In this document: positions 33,671 to 46,481 of the stretch, piece after piece | How the letters are laid out: every line of letters starts with the position of its first letter | How positions within the stretch are numbered: position 1 is the stretch's first letter | Source of the DNA: Pycnopodia helianthoides | Taxonomy: Eukaryota > Echinodermata > Asteroidea > Forcipulatida > Asteriidae | Direction: 5' to 3' | Assembly: GCA_032158295.1 (NCBI GenBank) | Contig: JASTWB010000029.1 | Location: 1-64,000 of the forward strand | DNA: 64,000 nt | Program-made: the position numbers and the translations under genes | The notes under the pieces: model-generated | Told to the model about the DNA's origin: nothing | What the model saw: the letters and a program-made list of their open reading frames with translations, nothing else | Databases searched by the model: none

Positions 33671-34568
33671 CCTCACGCGGACGGGGGGATGTGACTCGGA
33701 CGGAACTGACGAATGTCTCTGAGCGGTTAGAGACGAGTCCATTGGGATAGAAGTATACCGTCCCGAGAATGGTCTATCATTTACTGTTCGTAGGGATCGT
33801 AGAACATCACCACCTCAGATGGCTTGACAACAGAGGGCGTTTTGTCGTGCAGCTTCCTCAACATACAGCACCAGCAACATCAGAAAGAAAGAAATACCAA
33901 GTAGACACAAGCTTCAAGTAGCACAACAGCAACAAAGATAGTTTATTTATTCATCAACTATCTTCCTCATTCGTAACCATCGAAGTGGCACCCTTTACAC
34001 AATGAATGGTAGGTCTATGATACACGACTCAGTTTGCCGGCAACGCACAGCGCTTAAGATTTGCACGCGCTGTACACCTTATTCATAAATTTAGCAAACT
34101 TCTCGAAATTTGTTGTAAATATGTAACAACTTCTTAGCCTAATCTACTAATTTGCATATGTGATATACGTTGTCATAACGTTCCCAAGTAACCTGACAAA
34201 ACTACAACATTCAAGCAACGTTGCAAAAAAATGTTAATGCGACTTTATTTAGAGGTTTTGAAGAAACATTGCCATAACATTGTATTTATGTTTTCAAATA
34301 ACGTAACAAAACGACCTTCAGGGAACAATATGAAAGAACATTTACCTAAAGTTTATATATGACGTCAAAAACCAACGTTGGAAAACGTCGTATCTGCGTT
34401 ACCAAGTAATGTGACAACCATAATTCAGAAAACGTTGCAAAATAATATTCACAAGACGATTTTATACGACGGTTAAAATAACCTTGTTATAACGCTTTAT
34501 TTAGGTTATTAAGTAACAAGACCAAACTGCAACCTTTTTTGCAACGTTGCAGGTTAGTTGTGTTTTAG
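33671..34568. repeat. Non-coding stretch rich in AACGTTGCAA-type motifs
   Basis: Blocks such as GCAACGTTGCAAA, TAACGTTCCCAAGTAAC and AATAACGTAACAAAACGACC recur irregularly between about 34160 and 34560, suggesting a decayed array. The 5' part (33671-34150) is GC-richer, may include the 5' LTR of the Gypsy element and shows no match to the 3' flank. Confidence 0.4.
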
Positions 34569-34901
34569 TTGGGAATTAATATTACCAAAACACAACTCCA
34601 CAGTAACGTTATGATGACGTTACGTGTTTGCTGGGTAATAATTTATTTTCTGCTTAGCAACAATGAGCTGGATATTTTAGCAGGTAACCTTATTCTGGTA
34701 AGCATAATTTTGTTGGGCTTAGCTACTTTTTGTGCTTTAGCAGCTATGAAATTAGGCCCTGTAAAATACACTGTTGTCCTTGTTTTGATTTGGCTGATCA
34801 AAACAAGCAATGGTTATTTTTGTAGTCAGTCCTTCAGACGGAAATATTCTGTGAATGATTTGTTCTGGTACGTACTTCAATCAGTGAGTTTTCAGATTTA
34901 A
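34569..34901 (+). CDS. Unrecognised hydrophobic reading frame, doubtful
   Basis: A 110-residue frame with two or three hydrophobic stretches (ILVSIILLGLATFCALAA; YTVVLVLIWLI). No family recognised, no splice context and AT-rich composition. It may be fortuitous; it is listed because of its length and membrane-like profile. Confidence 0.15.
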   Translation: MGINITKTQLHSNVMMTLRVCWVIIYFLLSNNELDILAGNLILVSIILLGLATFCALAAMKLGPVKYTVVLVLIWLIKTSNGYFCSQSFRRKYSVNDLFWYVLQSVSFQI

Positions 34902-35937
34902 ACTACTGATTTACTAATTCACAGATAAAAAATCCTACAATGTATGTTTTACCTTAGTCCTGTAAAACCTAAATCACCTGAAACTTTTTTTCACTGATTA
35001 TAGACAACCCACAACTTATCAACCCGAGTTGTACACATGCTAGTAAACTTCTTATAAGGGCCGCATACTCCAACAGTCTAAAAGTAACACTAACACGAAA
35101 CAATAACAATAAAATCGCCATTAAAAATAGTTATGAAATTGGAAGTCACGCAATTTTTGCCCTTGATAATCACACCTAAACCCTATACCACATACTGACC
35201 ACATGTCGTGTATGTAGAATACATATATGTACAGTACACATAAATAATACATTGTGTGTTGTACAATGTTAGAACATGCCCTCTTTCATGGGTCAGAAAT
35301 CATGTTGTTTTTTTCTCCCAATGATTGGATAACAGCTTTTATAAAGAGTACGAGGAATGTAACTGATAGATAAGTTTTATTTTACTTGTGGAATACTTTC
35401 TAAGATTTTTTTTTGGTCCAGTTCAAATTTATTCAGTACCACTAAAAAGTATTAACAAAATTGCAAAAAGGGTGACACAGATTGACTTTCACTCAAGAGC
35501 CATACTGACATATTTCGAGAGAGTGACATTTTCACTATTTTACATTAAGAGAGTAACATTAAAAAAACTGTAATCTTAAATATTGTGCAGATATACAATG
35601 TACATGTACTTTTCCATACAATGTTGAGGTCAGGGCCCAAGGGGATCTAAAAATCTAAGCAGTTATGTGTACAATGATAAATATTATGTGGAAATTACAT
35701 AGGGAAAATTGACACATAAAACATTTCATGTTTTTTTCCGGTTGCCATTAGTGAAATCTGAATGTAAAATAAGACAAATTATCATGGTTCTTTTACAGTA
35801 TGCACGAATTCTTCTAAAGATTCATCCCCTCCGGCATCTTCACTGCAGGCGTCGCCATCCTCATCATCTGTGAATTAACCCTTTCTCATAACCTGAATGC
35901 TGACTGGTTAACACAATTTGCGATTCCTTAGGAAAAA

Positions 35938-36150
35938 ATGAGTCAAGGCTTACGAAAGGGTCTAAACAAAGGCACCAGGCCACATCCATCCGAAAGGAGA
36001 GAGATGCAGACGTCGTTCAAAATTCGCTCTCGACCTTTGTGGAAAGCGTGTAAAACTATTGCCACAAAAATAGTTCATGCTTACCCAGCTTCATTGGAAG
36101 ACCGTCTGGAGGGAGATAAAGTTGGAAATGGATTCCACTCAATTCTAGGG
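35938..36150 (+). pseudogene. Fragment of an unrecognised protein (IRSRPLWKACKTIA... region)
   Basis: The frame reads SFKIRSRPLWKACKTIATKI, then YPASLEDRLEGDKVGNGFHS and ILGERL before running into an inverted-repeat element at 36147. The YP..ED...G..VG.G.HS pattern looks protein-like and recalls, from memory, internal segments of multicopy invertebrate proteins. No function assigned. It is truncated at the 3' end by the element. Confidence 0.35.
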
Positions 36151-36460
36151 GAGAGGTTGACAGTATAAAACATTGTGAGAAACGGCTCCCTCTGAAGTGA
36201 CATAGTTTTCGAGAAAGAAGTAATTTTCCACGAATTTGATTTTGAGACCTCAGAATTAGAATTTGAGGTCTCGAAATCAACCATCTGAAAGCACACAACT
36301 TCGTGTGACAAGGGTGTTTTTTCTTTCATAGTTATCTCGCAACTTCGACGACCAATTGAGCTCAAGTTTTTACAGGTTTGTTAATTTATCCATATTTGAG
36401 ATACACCAAGTGAGAAGACTGGTCTTTGACAATTACCAATAGTGTCCAGTGTCTTTAAAG
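36147..36460 (-). mobile_element. TTTAAAG(A/G)CACTGGACAC inverted-repeat element, truncated copy
   Basis: Matches the complete copy at 59652-60041 in the opposite orientation, from GACAGTATAAAACATTGTGA to AGTGTCCAGTGTCTTTAAAG. About 75 bp of one end is missing, so only one terminal repeat remains. Confidence 0.85.
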
Positions 36461-36479
36461 GAAAGTTTAATATTATATT

Positions 36480-36645
36480 CTGATAAGAACAGGATTGATT
36501 GTATTTATATTGTATTTATAAGATTGTTTTTTATTGTCTGTATTTTTGTGGCTGTTTTTTAATGTGTGCTTTTTATGACTGGGAGAAACACTTGTCGTGT
36601 TTACATGATGAATGAATAAATAAATCTAATCTAATCTAATTTTGT
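36480..36645 (+). mobile_element. Probable LINE 3' terminus with (TCTAA)n tail
   Basis: CTTTTTATGACTGGGAGAAA...AATAAATAAATCTAATCTAATCTAAT: a short tail made of pentamer repeats, as left by CR1/L2-type elements. No coding part remains. Confidence 0.55.
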
Positions 36646-36841
36646 TCATGTTTTGAGTTTTGACTAATTCAACCAGGCATGTCCCATGTGTTGCTCTCTA
36701 AACATTCTCCAGTGTGTGGAGAGCATCAGACAGGTTATCCCTTATTGAGTTTTCAAAACACAGGTTTCTCTCATGCATGCCTTAAACTGCAGTACGTGTA
36801 CTGATAAACGGTGGTCAAAATAACTAGCAGTTCTTCAGAAT

Positions 36842-39800
36842 GTCTCGTTACACTTTAGGAAAATCAACCTAGTCAAATTGTCAGCAGATAATCTAGCTCT
36901 GTGGGGCCGCATGATGATCCCACCCCTGCTGAAGATACGTTCAACAGGGTCACTGGAGGCGTGGATTTTCAGTGTTCTCATTGCAAGTTTTTACAAGTCT
37001 ATGACCAGATCTGTGGTGTTTAAATTGCAACACACCCAAAATGTTAAAACATATTTATAACCAGTGCTGTATAAACAGTTTACATGTAGCTTATTTCATA
37101 AAATATTCCACACTTTCGTAAACAGGTAAGGTTTAAAGTTATCAAAGCAGGATTAATATGGAACAAGCCACTTGACTGACTGACCGTTACCTTGGAGAGT
37201 GGCCTTCAGGTCCTCTCTCAATCGCTTGAGTGAGACTGCATCAATGTCAGCCCACACATCCATGTCAACCCAGTGCAATGCAAACTGCAGATCCAATGCT
37301 GGTGCAATAAGTTACACTTTATCAGAGAATGGCAAGTCGTGGGAGCCAGCGACAGGTTCTGACATATTGCAGCTCGTGAATATGCCACTGAATCTCTTTA
37401 GTAGAGAAGAAGTTAGGGAGATCACCAATGGTCGACAGTGACAAACACAATCTTTCATCTTCCTGAGATGAGAGTAGAGGTCAAGAGTTGCTGGAACAAC
37501 CATGCTGATTGTGACACACTGCTCACCTATAGATTATAGAAGTGTTGACTTTTTGCTTAGTGGCAAAATTCTCCGATCTGATGATCGTATGAATCTGTGG
37601 TATATTGTATATTGTTTCAATCAGAAACATCCACTAATATAATCACACAAATAATTATCAAAATGCAGTGTGTAGTGTTGAAACATTTGTTTTAAATGTA
37701 CCTTGAGTGAGATCGGTAGCCTCAGAAAATGGTGTAAGAATTTCACTCATTTCGGTCAGTTGATTCCATTCTCTAGCGCTGAAGGATACATTATTGACAT
37801 CTGCCCCACACATATCAGTCAATGTCTTCAAGTCCAGGTTCAAGATTGCCTTGAGCTGGTGGAATGTTGAATTCCACCGTGTTGCATTTGCAGCGGGGAT
37901 TGTCCCACCTTTACCAAATGAATTCTCAAACCTGCAAAAAAATAAAAGTAAAAATACTCATGAGCTATGACCTTGCTATATTAACTGTGTTGAATTTGTA
38001 ATTGCCATTAATGTTTTCTTGTTTGCACTATTTGACTATGTTGACTGAAAGGATAATACTTTTAAACCAGCCTGCTGTACCCACTATTGAGTCAAAGATA
38101 ATATTGTGTAACCATGTTTACCAACAAATGAACCTATTTCCATCAGACTAATAAGCATATCATCACTGATCATCATATGATTGTTCAGTATCAAATGACT
38201 CACAACTGACAAACAAGCAAGTTTCTTTTAACACTTAACTGAAGCCTTACAAAGTTCTCACTGCAACACTTAATTCTCTTTCCTACACTTCATTTACCTC
38301 TCCTTCAAAATTGTACTCCTGTGCAGTAAAGTTGCGAGTCTTGATGCCTTTGCGATGGCCCCTGCAACACCTTTTGTATCCTTCATTCCATCTCCAATAA
38401 CAAGCTGGAGACTGTGGGCAAAGCAAGAAAGGAGCTGCTTAGAGTTGGACACAAGGACCTCGCTGACATAGTCGTCTTCCTCCTTATTTAACGACTCCCA
38501 AATGCTCTCATCATCCAGAGTTTCATCATCATTAACTCCTTCCTCAAGGCTATCCTCATCAGCAGGTGGAAAACGAACCTTGAATGCGAACTTCATATTA
38601 GAAGCATTGTCTGTTGTAATGAAATCAATTTTATGTTTGATTTCATACTCATCAACTATCTCTTCAAATGCCGCAGAAATCCTCACTCCCGTATGGCTGC
38701 CTGTAAATTGCTGACAACTTAAAAGAAGCAACTGTAGTTGTGGTTTTGATTCCTCATCAAAAGAAAGGACATGACCTGTCACTCCCAAAGAAAACCTCAT
38801 GGTCCGGTCTGTCCAAATGTCTGTTGTAATTGAAACTGAAGGCTGCTTAACGAAACATTCTTGATTTTCTGCTTGGCTGCATCAAAGAACTTGGGCAACA
38901 TACTCCCTGAAACAGTACAACGTGCCATTGGTGCATATCTAGAGGGAATTAATCAAACACAAGCAAATAAAATTAGCTATTTAAGGTGTCTTACACCATG
39001 CATCAAACAAGTTTTAAACATGAGTCAACAGTCAACACCTTGCCTAATACTGCTTGCTTGCCATTAATAAAATGCTGAAGAGAAAAAGAAAAAAAACAAA
39101 AAACATACAAATTCTCATAATCACCTTGGTTCCACCAACTTGAGGAAATGTCTGAAGTGGCTGTTTTCCACAAGTGACAAAGGTAAGGAGCAGCCAATTA
39201 TCAGATCCTTAATGATTGCATCACTAATAGCCTTCTGACGTGGACTCTGGGCGCTGTATAACTGAACTGTTTCACTGCTACTTCCACTGGCACCAGGGTG
39301 ATGAAACTGCTGATAGTCTGCTGCTGACTATCCAGACTGGTTTTGTTTTGTAAATAAATACTTATTGTATCTGTAAACAAATAAAATAATTAGAGCTTCT
39401 TCAAATTTTGTGAAATCCAAGTGGGAACAAAAACCAGTAAAATACAATTTTCATTGGAAATAGCTGCAAGGAAAAAAAAGGACACTGAGTTTTTTAAAAA
39501 GCGTCCAATAATCCATTCATACTAACAGTAACAGGCAGTACTAATAGTATGAACATTTTGTAAACAAATTAGGCAAGAAAGTTTTATAAATTGATAAAAA
39601 AAGACCCGCGAGGGCGCCCTTGAAACAAGACGGCGGCGCCCGTCGGCGAAAAATATACACAAATCTTGCTGAACAATTACACTTTTGTATTAACTTTAAA
39701 GGAACATTAAAGAATTGGTTTTTGTAACAAAACAGTTAATGGCAGTGTAAGCACTTTATGTAATCCACCATGTACATAAACTGACAAACCTGTAGAAGTT

Positions 39801-40367
39801 TGAGATCGATCGGCCATCTGGGTCACGAGAAAATAGTGAAAAACCGATTACACATTTGCATGAAATCATATAGGTTCAACGAACGAATAAAACGCTCACT
39901 GAGTGATAAACTCTAATCGGAAAATTAGTTTATTCATTTCTCATCAATTATGGCATTTCAGACAAATATTTCAAGGGATGTTTTCTACTATCATCATCAT
40001 TAGACCGTGTAAGTTTTATGTAAATCTGTGATCAAAAGTATATTTTACAATTATCAATTCTGTAATGTTCCTTTAAAACTAATTTACACAAGTCAAATTA
40101 TTTTCTAGATTTCGGATAGAACAGGTTAATTTGGGACTAATAATCTTTATAGTGGTAAGTAAGGTGCTTTTATAGTACGTACTTTGCTTTGTGAAGACAA
40201 CTCACGTGTCTTATAAATGCAGAGCTGGTCCCTGCCTGCTCGGTTATGCAGTTCGGACGAAAACAAAATCTGCATATGGCCGAGTGCTTCCTCTTGCCCG
40301 TCTCGGTGTCCACAAACTCTTTATGCTCCGCAAAACCAAATTTAATAATTAAGGAATTGCTTGACAT
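36842..40367 (-). pseudogene. hAT-family transposase (BED zinc finger), six exons, lesions
   Basis: Minus-strand exons: 40367-40183 BED finger (CRFC...H...CLH), donor GTACGT; about 39320-39125 with RQKAISDAIIKDLIIG and SLVENSHFRHFLKLVEP; 38938-38298 with ITTDIWTDRTMRFSLGVTGH, FITTDNASN (catalytic-domain Asp) and SCFAHSLQLVIGDG; 37931-37702 with ATRWNSTFHQL and an in-frame junction across the preceding intron; about 37525-37140 with TISMVVPATLDLYSHLRK, KRFSGIF and DLPFSDKV; about 37015-36842 with the dimerisation motif SDPVERIFSRGGIIMRPH. A frameshift near 38850 and a TAA replacing the residue after FSDKV (about 37315) argue against activity. ZBED-like domesticated genes are the alternative. 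Terminal inverted repeats were not identified. Confidence 0.85.
39698..40077. mobile_element. AAAGGAACATTA inverted-repeat element, copy 1, in hAT intron 1
   Basis: A 380-bp element with ends AAAGGAACATTAAAGAATTGG and the complement of AAAGGAACATTACAGAATTG, flanked by TTAA-containing sequence (CTTTAAAGG and CCTTTAAAA). It lies between the first and second exons of the hAT pseudogene. A second copy at 55958-56337 is about 90% alike by eye. Confidence 0.9.
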
Positions 40368-40377
40368 ATTTTAATAT

Positions 40378-41690
40378 TTTAAGATGTAGGTCTCTTGTAT
40401 TTTTGTAAAACTACAGCACAGCGACGTGACAAAACAGTCTGGCAGTAGTGTGTACACACATGACGACCGATGACGACACGCGGCAGCTACATGTAATATC
40501 ACCATCCAATATTTAACGCCTAGTGAGTGTCAAAAGATTCCTGTGTGGAAGATGGTGCCACAGCACTTGCAATGTATAATACAGTAGTGCACGCCCATTG
40601 TGTACATTTTTCTTACCTACCAATTGTGTCAGACTTATGCACTTGAGTTGTTAAATGATTCACGCCTAGGTTTAGCATGGTTTAGCTGAGTAGGTTGACT
40701 ATGGAAGTGCGTCAAGACTATTCCCGCGAAAATTTCAGGTGGTCTTGCGCGGATGGAAGCGGTATGTTTTGTACATGCGGACCCACGAAAAGTCAGAGCA
40801 GCAGCTAGCGCCCCCTAGCCTGTGACTGTCAATCATTCGTAAGTATGGGTTTATTTAGTTCTCTCTCTGTCCATATTAAGTTTTCAACTTCTGTCGTTAT
40901 TTAGCGTACAAGTTTTGCTGCTTCTCAACATGCTCAATTAGGCCTAGAATTTGTTTTTCTCTCATGATCGCATGACTTTGATGTGATCATGATCAGATGA
41001 TGAACATACGTTTTTGCGTTGGTCTTTGTAGTTTGTTCTGATGAGTAGGCTAGTATTGTAATCATGTATTACCATTATGCTTCAGATATTGATCAAGAAC
41101 ACCATAATATTATTGTCATTCGAAGCACTTATATTTTCACTCTGTTACACTATGGCGAAACTCATGATGTCGAGTATCCAACATTACTGGTCTCTGTTAG
41201 TGTTTAGAATTAGAGTCTTGGCATAACGGGACAATTCTTCCAACCGGGCCTTTCATTGGCATTGGTGAGGGGAACGTTTCCATTCAGTCTGTAATAACAT
41301 CTGAAGTAAAAACAACTCGTGTGTAAAATGACACAGTAGATGGGTCACATACATCAGGGTTAATGACTGTGTTGTCGGTCAAAGGTCTCACGATTGTAAT
41401 ACATTTTATAGGCACATGCGCTTGTGTGGCCATATGCAGTGCACATAGTCTACAGTATGCTGTCACTGTGTACATCCACTCAAAGAGATTTAAGCACTAC
41501 CCATAACATTATGTTCTATTATTATGCGTTTGCAGAGAGGCAACAACACTTTCAAAAGTCAACCAGATTTGCGTTTAATTTGATGAGGGAAATTACATCA
41601 ATTTTGTAGGCCTATTATTATAGTGAAAGGTAAGCAATGAAAAATTTCCCTAAAACATTGAAACGAATATGCAAAATGTTTCTTTACTTT
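40378..41690. other. Stretch without a recognised gene
   Basis: Includes the 5' flank of the hAT first exon. No coding exon, RNA gene or repeat family recognised on either strand. Confidence 0.35.
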
Positions 41691-41699
41691 TTTTAGTCT

Positions 41700-42848
41700 T
41701 CATAGCCTGGTATAATTCTCATTTGTTGCAGATTTCACATCGGTTCATTGCACCATCAGTTCTTGTGCTTGTCACTCTTCTTCAGTGTGTCAGGTTTAAT
41801 TATTTGACAATGTCTCAATCGGTTGGCACTGTCTATACTTGTGGCATTTGTTGTATTTATGAGGCACCAACATTTCAAAAGCTGCTCAATACAAGGTATT
41901 TTCTTCCTATTTAACTCATCTTCGGTGACATCATGCCGAAAGTGTTAACCCACATTCACAAACAAGTATTACAGAAAATGACCAGACAACAGAAAATAAC
42001 AATGAAGAAAATGTCACAGAGGATAACATAGACACCGGAGAATCCAATGATGATTCTGACAAGCAAGCCACTTTCAAAAAAGCCTTCGCCCTCCACATTC
42101 TTAAGAATAGGGAATTGCACAAACTCCCGAAGAAATCCATTAACCTTTTGAGTACAGGGATATTTGATTTGTTGGAAATGCAGCAAGAACACTTAGTTTC
42201 CCAATTTTGTGAAATAGTATCGAGTTGTGCAGGTGGTAACACACCATTTGGAAAGTGTGCGATTCCAGAGGTTGTTCATACAACATTACAGACAATTAAA
42301 CCCCTACTAACAGATGCAAATCACCATGCCTTTCTGAAGAGCCACGTTGGGTTGATTGAATCAATAACTTATGAACTTGGTCACAATTCAAATGGAAAGC
42401 CCAAAACATATCAGTATGTTCCAGTGTTACAAACATTGTCCAAGCTGCTAGAACACCCAGACATTATAAGCCAAGTTCTTAATGGCAGATCCAATGAACA
42501 TGATGGACACCTCCATGACTTCTGTGATGGTATTTTGTTCAAGGAAAATCCTTTGTATTTTCCCCAGCAGTATGCCCTACAGGTTCAACTATATAATGAT
42601 GACTTTCAGGTGACAAATCCGTTAGGAAGTAAGCAGTTAAGATTTCTGCCTTTTACTACTTGTTGGGCAACATTCATCGTAAGTTTAGGTCTAAGTTGTA
42701 TGTGATTCAGTTGGCAATACTTGCAGAATCCAAATACCACATTTTATCCATCAATGATAAAATGCTTTATACACAGGGCGAACGGGTGTCTGTTGTTAGC
42801 TCCCCCACACGGTACGTGTGCTGTTCAGTGCGGTTAAAAATTGTATAA
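41700..42848 (+). pseudogene. Fragment of an unnamed multicopy protein family (LYNDDFQVTNPLGSK motif)
   Basis: A short upstream frame ends VYTCGICCIYEAPTFQKLLN before a possible AAG|GTATTT donor at 41894. The main part from about 41950 reads acidic NNNEENVTEDNIDTGESN, then FKKAFALHILKNRELHKLPK, and continues open to VQLYNDDFQVTNPLGSKQ. It shifts frame near 42645 and continues FYYLLGNIHRKFRSKLYVIQ. From memory, QLY.DDF.V.NPLGS...H....FYY.LGN is a signature of uncharacterised proteins present in many copies in fish and invertebrates. No catalytic function is known to me. The C-terminus is cut off by the start of the DIRS-like element region. Confidence 0.5.
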
Positions 42849-43629
42849 GCCTAAGGGGTATTTCCCGTGCGGGCAGGGATGCGCGACCGGGTGCCGTGCA
42901 TTAATGTTGAGTAACTTAGGTAATTTGTTTACGTGGGCAAATTGTTTACGTTGCTTTGTTTAACAGTCCTCTGTGCATAAATGTGTTTGGGTTGACAATT
43001 AGCCAATAGGGCGTTAAAGATGACAACATTAGCCAATTAATTTTATTGTTTACCTTGCGTTGTTGGGGACGCGTTTATTAGAGCGGGATAAGCTATCATG
43101 TCAAAGTCACTTTGTCACTGCCTTTCAAAGTGAACGGACCCTGTTAATTTTGTGATCACACAATTTTATTAATTTGTCGTTCTTGCTGAAAAAAAATAAT
43201 AAAATAAATAAATAAATAGTGATTCTTCTACACTTTGCTTATCGGTTTTGCCACTGGAGTGATTTTCTTTCTGGATGCCTTTTTGGTGAACTGGAAAAGT
43301 TAATTTTCACACGTTAACTTGCTCCGTATACCTGGACTTCTACAAATTACTCTCGCCGCCGGAGTGCATTTTTTAATCAGGCTTTCGTGGGAAGAACGAC
43401 AATTGCAGATTTCCGTTTCTGGCTTCAACTCATCGGACAATCGACAACTCATCTGCTACAGTGCTAGTTAATTTTCTTTTCGGATATCGTGTCGAGGGAG
43501 CGACGACCTTTTCGTGAACTGGACGTAACATTAATTTTGTAATTTTCTTCTAAAAATCGTTTTCGGTTCTCATCCGCATCGGACTGACTTCAGCAACTTT
43601 TTCACTCATAATTAATAACGCTGTAGTTC

Positions 43630-44924
43630 ATGCAGCGACCGAGGAGGGTTGTTCGTTGTCCGGCTAAGCTACGTGAGATGGCACCCCCGCAGAAACGGAG
43701 AAAGAAGGCCGCGGGCCCAGGCCCCTCGGCGGCAGCCACTGCAACAACGGCAACAAGAGCTCCGTCCGTGCCAAGTGCTATTGCTGCTCCCCCCCAGCCC
43801 CAGCAGGGTATGCATGAGCATGATGTGGGTAGGCCTATGCCCCATTTGATTACGCCGCCCCACTTGCCGCCAGTGGCAGCAATGGGTGGTGAGTATGGTA
43901 GTAGTAGTAATTTTCATGTACCTGGTGTGTCTGCTAATTCTGAGCCTCACGTTGGTTTGTTAGCCAACTCCCATGACTCCGTCAATATTAATACTAGTAG
44001 TAATAGTGGTGGCGTTGGGCATCTTGTTGGCATGGATTTTGGGACGCGCCCTGTCGAAATTCCTCAGATGGGTATGGCTAAGTTTACTCCACTTGGGTTC
44101 CATGTTCCTCAAGCCATCAAGGACAAAATTTGGGAAGGGACTTATGTTGATTTTTCTTTGTTGTACAAAGACACCGCCAGTGCGGTCATTGCGAGAGCTC
44201 CGGATCAGAATAATTTACAGTTAGTAATGGAGGGCAATCAGCTCGTCCTCAAAAAGCCAGGTCCCTTGCGCAGAAAGCTAGATTCTTTTGGTATGTGGCA
44301 ATCGGCATTTCACACGTTCATGTCGATTTTTATCGAAAAACATCCAACGCGCTGTGCCGAGTTGTTGAAGTACGCGGAGATTATCCGCACTGCATCAATT
44401 CAATACCCTGGTTTGGGCTGGCGAACATATACGAGCAGTTTCGTCTAAAGCAAGAAGCTGATCCGGGGCGATCGTGGGGGAACCTCGATACTGAATTGTG
44501 GTTAACAGTAGCCGCTGTTGCAGCCCCATACAGCTCAAATTCCCATGTTTCTTGGCGTCCAACTGCTCAGTATAATGTTAATGGTCAAAATCATGTTGCT
44601 CAACCGCCTAGTGGTAAGCCTCGTTTGTGCTATGCGTTCAACAGCGTCACAGGGTGTCACTTTCCTATGTGTAAATATATGCACAGTTGTAGTAATTGTA
44701 TGCGTTTTGGTCATGGCGCAGTTAGATGCCGTAACGGTGGGCAATCTCGCTGGGCTAATTCTTCTCCGGGTGGTGCTCCCCCGCAAAGCGCTAAACCGGG
44801 CTTTCGCGCACAGTTGAAAAGCGGGCAAGTTGCCAAATCGGCTTCACATGCTCCGAAGCCAAATCCAGAGGGCGCTCCTGCGAAAGGAATGAATTATTCT
44901 TTTCGTTCTTCCAACTCCAATTAA
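43630..44924 (+). pseudogene. DIRS/Ngaro-like gag protein
   Basis: Starts at ATG 43630 with a basic segment (RKK, NLS-like), an Ala/Pro/Ser-rich stretch, then a structured part (KFTPLGFHVPQAIKDKIWEG; LYKDTASAVIARAPDQNN). A frameshift near 44420 is followed by IYEQFRLKQEADPGRSWGNL and the cysteine-rich segment CYAFNSVTGCHFPMCKYMHS with CSNCMRFGHGAVRC, a CCCH/CCHC-like knuckle. Typical layout for DIRS-order gag: capsid-like part, then zinc-binding tail, followed closely by pol. Confidence 0.75.
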
Positions 44925-44934
44925 CTGTGCTATT

Positions 44935-46480
44935 TTGGATTTATGGTTGAAAATGTACCCGTTAAATGAAGATGCGGGGCTTTTGCGGTCTGGTTTTTCT
45001 AAAGGTTTTTCATTATGTTTTGATGGACCGCGTGTTCCCCGTGATTCAGGTTGTTTGGCCTCGGCTGCCGAGCGCCCTCAAGTGGTGAAGGAGAAGTTAG
45101 CAAAAGAGATTAGCTTAGGACGTATTGCTGGTCCGTTTCACAAACGACCATTTGCCAACTTACAATGTTCTCCAATTGGGCTTGTACCAAAACGTCAACC
45201 AAACACATTCCGCCTTATTCACCATTTGTCATTTCCAAAAGGTCAGTCGATTAACGATTTTATTGACCCTAAACTTTGCGCTGTTCATTATGCATCTTTT
45301 GATAATGCAGTGGATTTGTTGCTACGTACAGGTCGCAATGCATGGTTAGCAAAGGCGGACATTAAATCGGCTTTTCGGCTTCTCCCAGTATCACCACTTG
45401 ATTATGAACTGCTTGGTTTTACCTTTGATGGTCTTTTTTATTTTGATAAGTGCATGCCGATGGGGTGTGCTATTTCTTGTTCCCTATTTGAAAAGTTCAG
45501 TTCCTTTTTAGAATTTCATGTTAAAGGGGCTGCTGGCTCTTCTCTTGTCACCCATTATCTTGATGATTTTTTGTTTGTGGGACCCTCTGCTTCAGATTGT
45601 AATAAACTGCTGCGTGTATTTACTCGGGCTTGTGGATCACTTGGGGTGCCATTGGCGCAAGAAAAAACAGAGGGACCAGTACAAAGTATTACATATCTTG
45701 GCTTGGAGATTGATGCGTTGCATGCTCAAGTTAAGGTCCCGGCTGACAAGGTTCGAGCTATGATTGCCAAGATTACGGCTGTTTTGTCTCACCGTAAAAT
45801 TACACTTGTTGCACTACAGTCCCTTGTTGGTTCTTTGAATTTTCTATGCAGAGCCATTTCCCCCGGGCGAGCTTTTTTGAGGCGCCTTATTTCGCTTTCG
45901 AAGGGTATTACACAACCCCACTTTAAGATACGTTTGTCAGCAGGGGCGAAGCTTGATCTACGTACGTGGTTAGAATTCTTGATACATTTTAACGGCGTTT
46001 CTGCCTTTTTGGATCGTGAATGGGAATTGAGCCCGGCGTTGGATTTGTATACCGACGCCGCAGGTAGCATTGGTTTTGGCGCTTACTTTCAGGGCCACTG
46101 GTTCAAGGGCGTTGGCCCAACTCTTTTTTGTGCAATCCTCAGTCAATTGCGTTTTTGGAATTGTTTCCAATTGTTGTGGCACTCATATGTTGGGCCCCCA
46201 GCTAGCCAACCGCAAAGTTCTGTTCCACACTGACAATGCTGCTGTGGTGCACATTATCAACAAACAATCTTCTCAATGTCCCCAAATGATGCATCTCATC
46301 CGCACATTGGTGCTTGCCTGCCTGAAGTTTAATATTCGTTTTAAGGCTACACATGTGCCAGGGGTGTTTAATGTAATTGCTGACTCTCTGTCCCGTTTTC
46401 AGGAAACACGCTTTCGCGCAGCGGCTCCTCATGCAGACGCAGTCATGACACCGTTGCCAGATCTACCCCTCGTTCACTAG
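44935..46480 (+). pseudogene. DIRS/Ngaro-like reverse transcriptase and RNase H
   Basis: The 432-codon frame has IGLVPKRQPNTFRLIHHLSF, WLAKADIKSAFRLLPVSP (first catalytic Asp), MGCAISCSLFEKFSSFL, and THYLDDFLFVG with the YLDD catalytic pair at residues 208-211 of the frame, then TYLGLEID. RNase H begins with LYTDAAGSIGFGAYF. Two frame changes near 46130-46200 precede VLFHTDNAAVVHIINKQSS and HVPGVFNVIADSLSR, the usual last RNase H motif. Translation start is unclear: the frame begins only ten bases after the gag stop, so read-through or reinitiation is possible. Confidence 0.85.
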
Positions 46481-46481
46481 A

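Noticed and set aside
25756..33990. Matching LTRs at the two ends of the Gypsy element
   Set aside because: The sequences at 25756-25990 and 33671-33990 share only short words such as GTGGCACC. No convincing long match was seen by eye.
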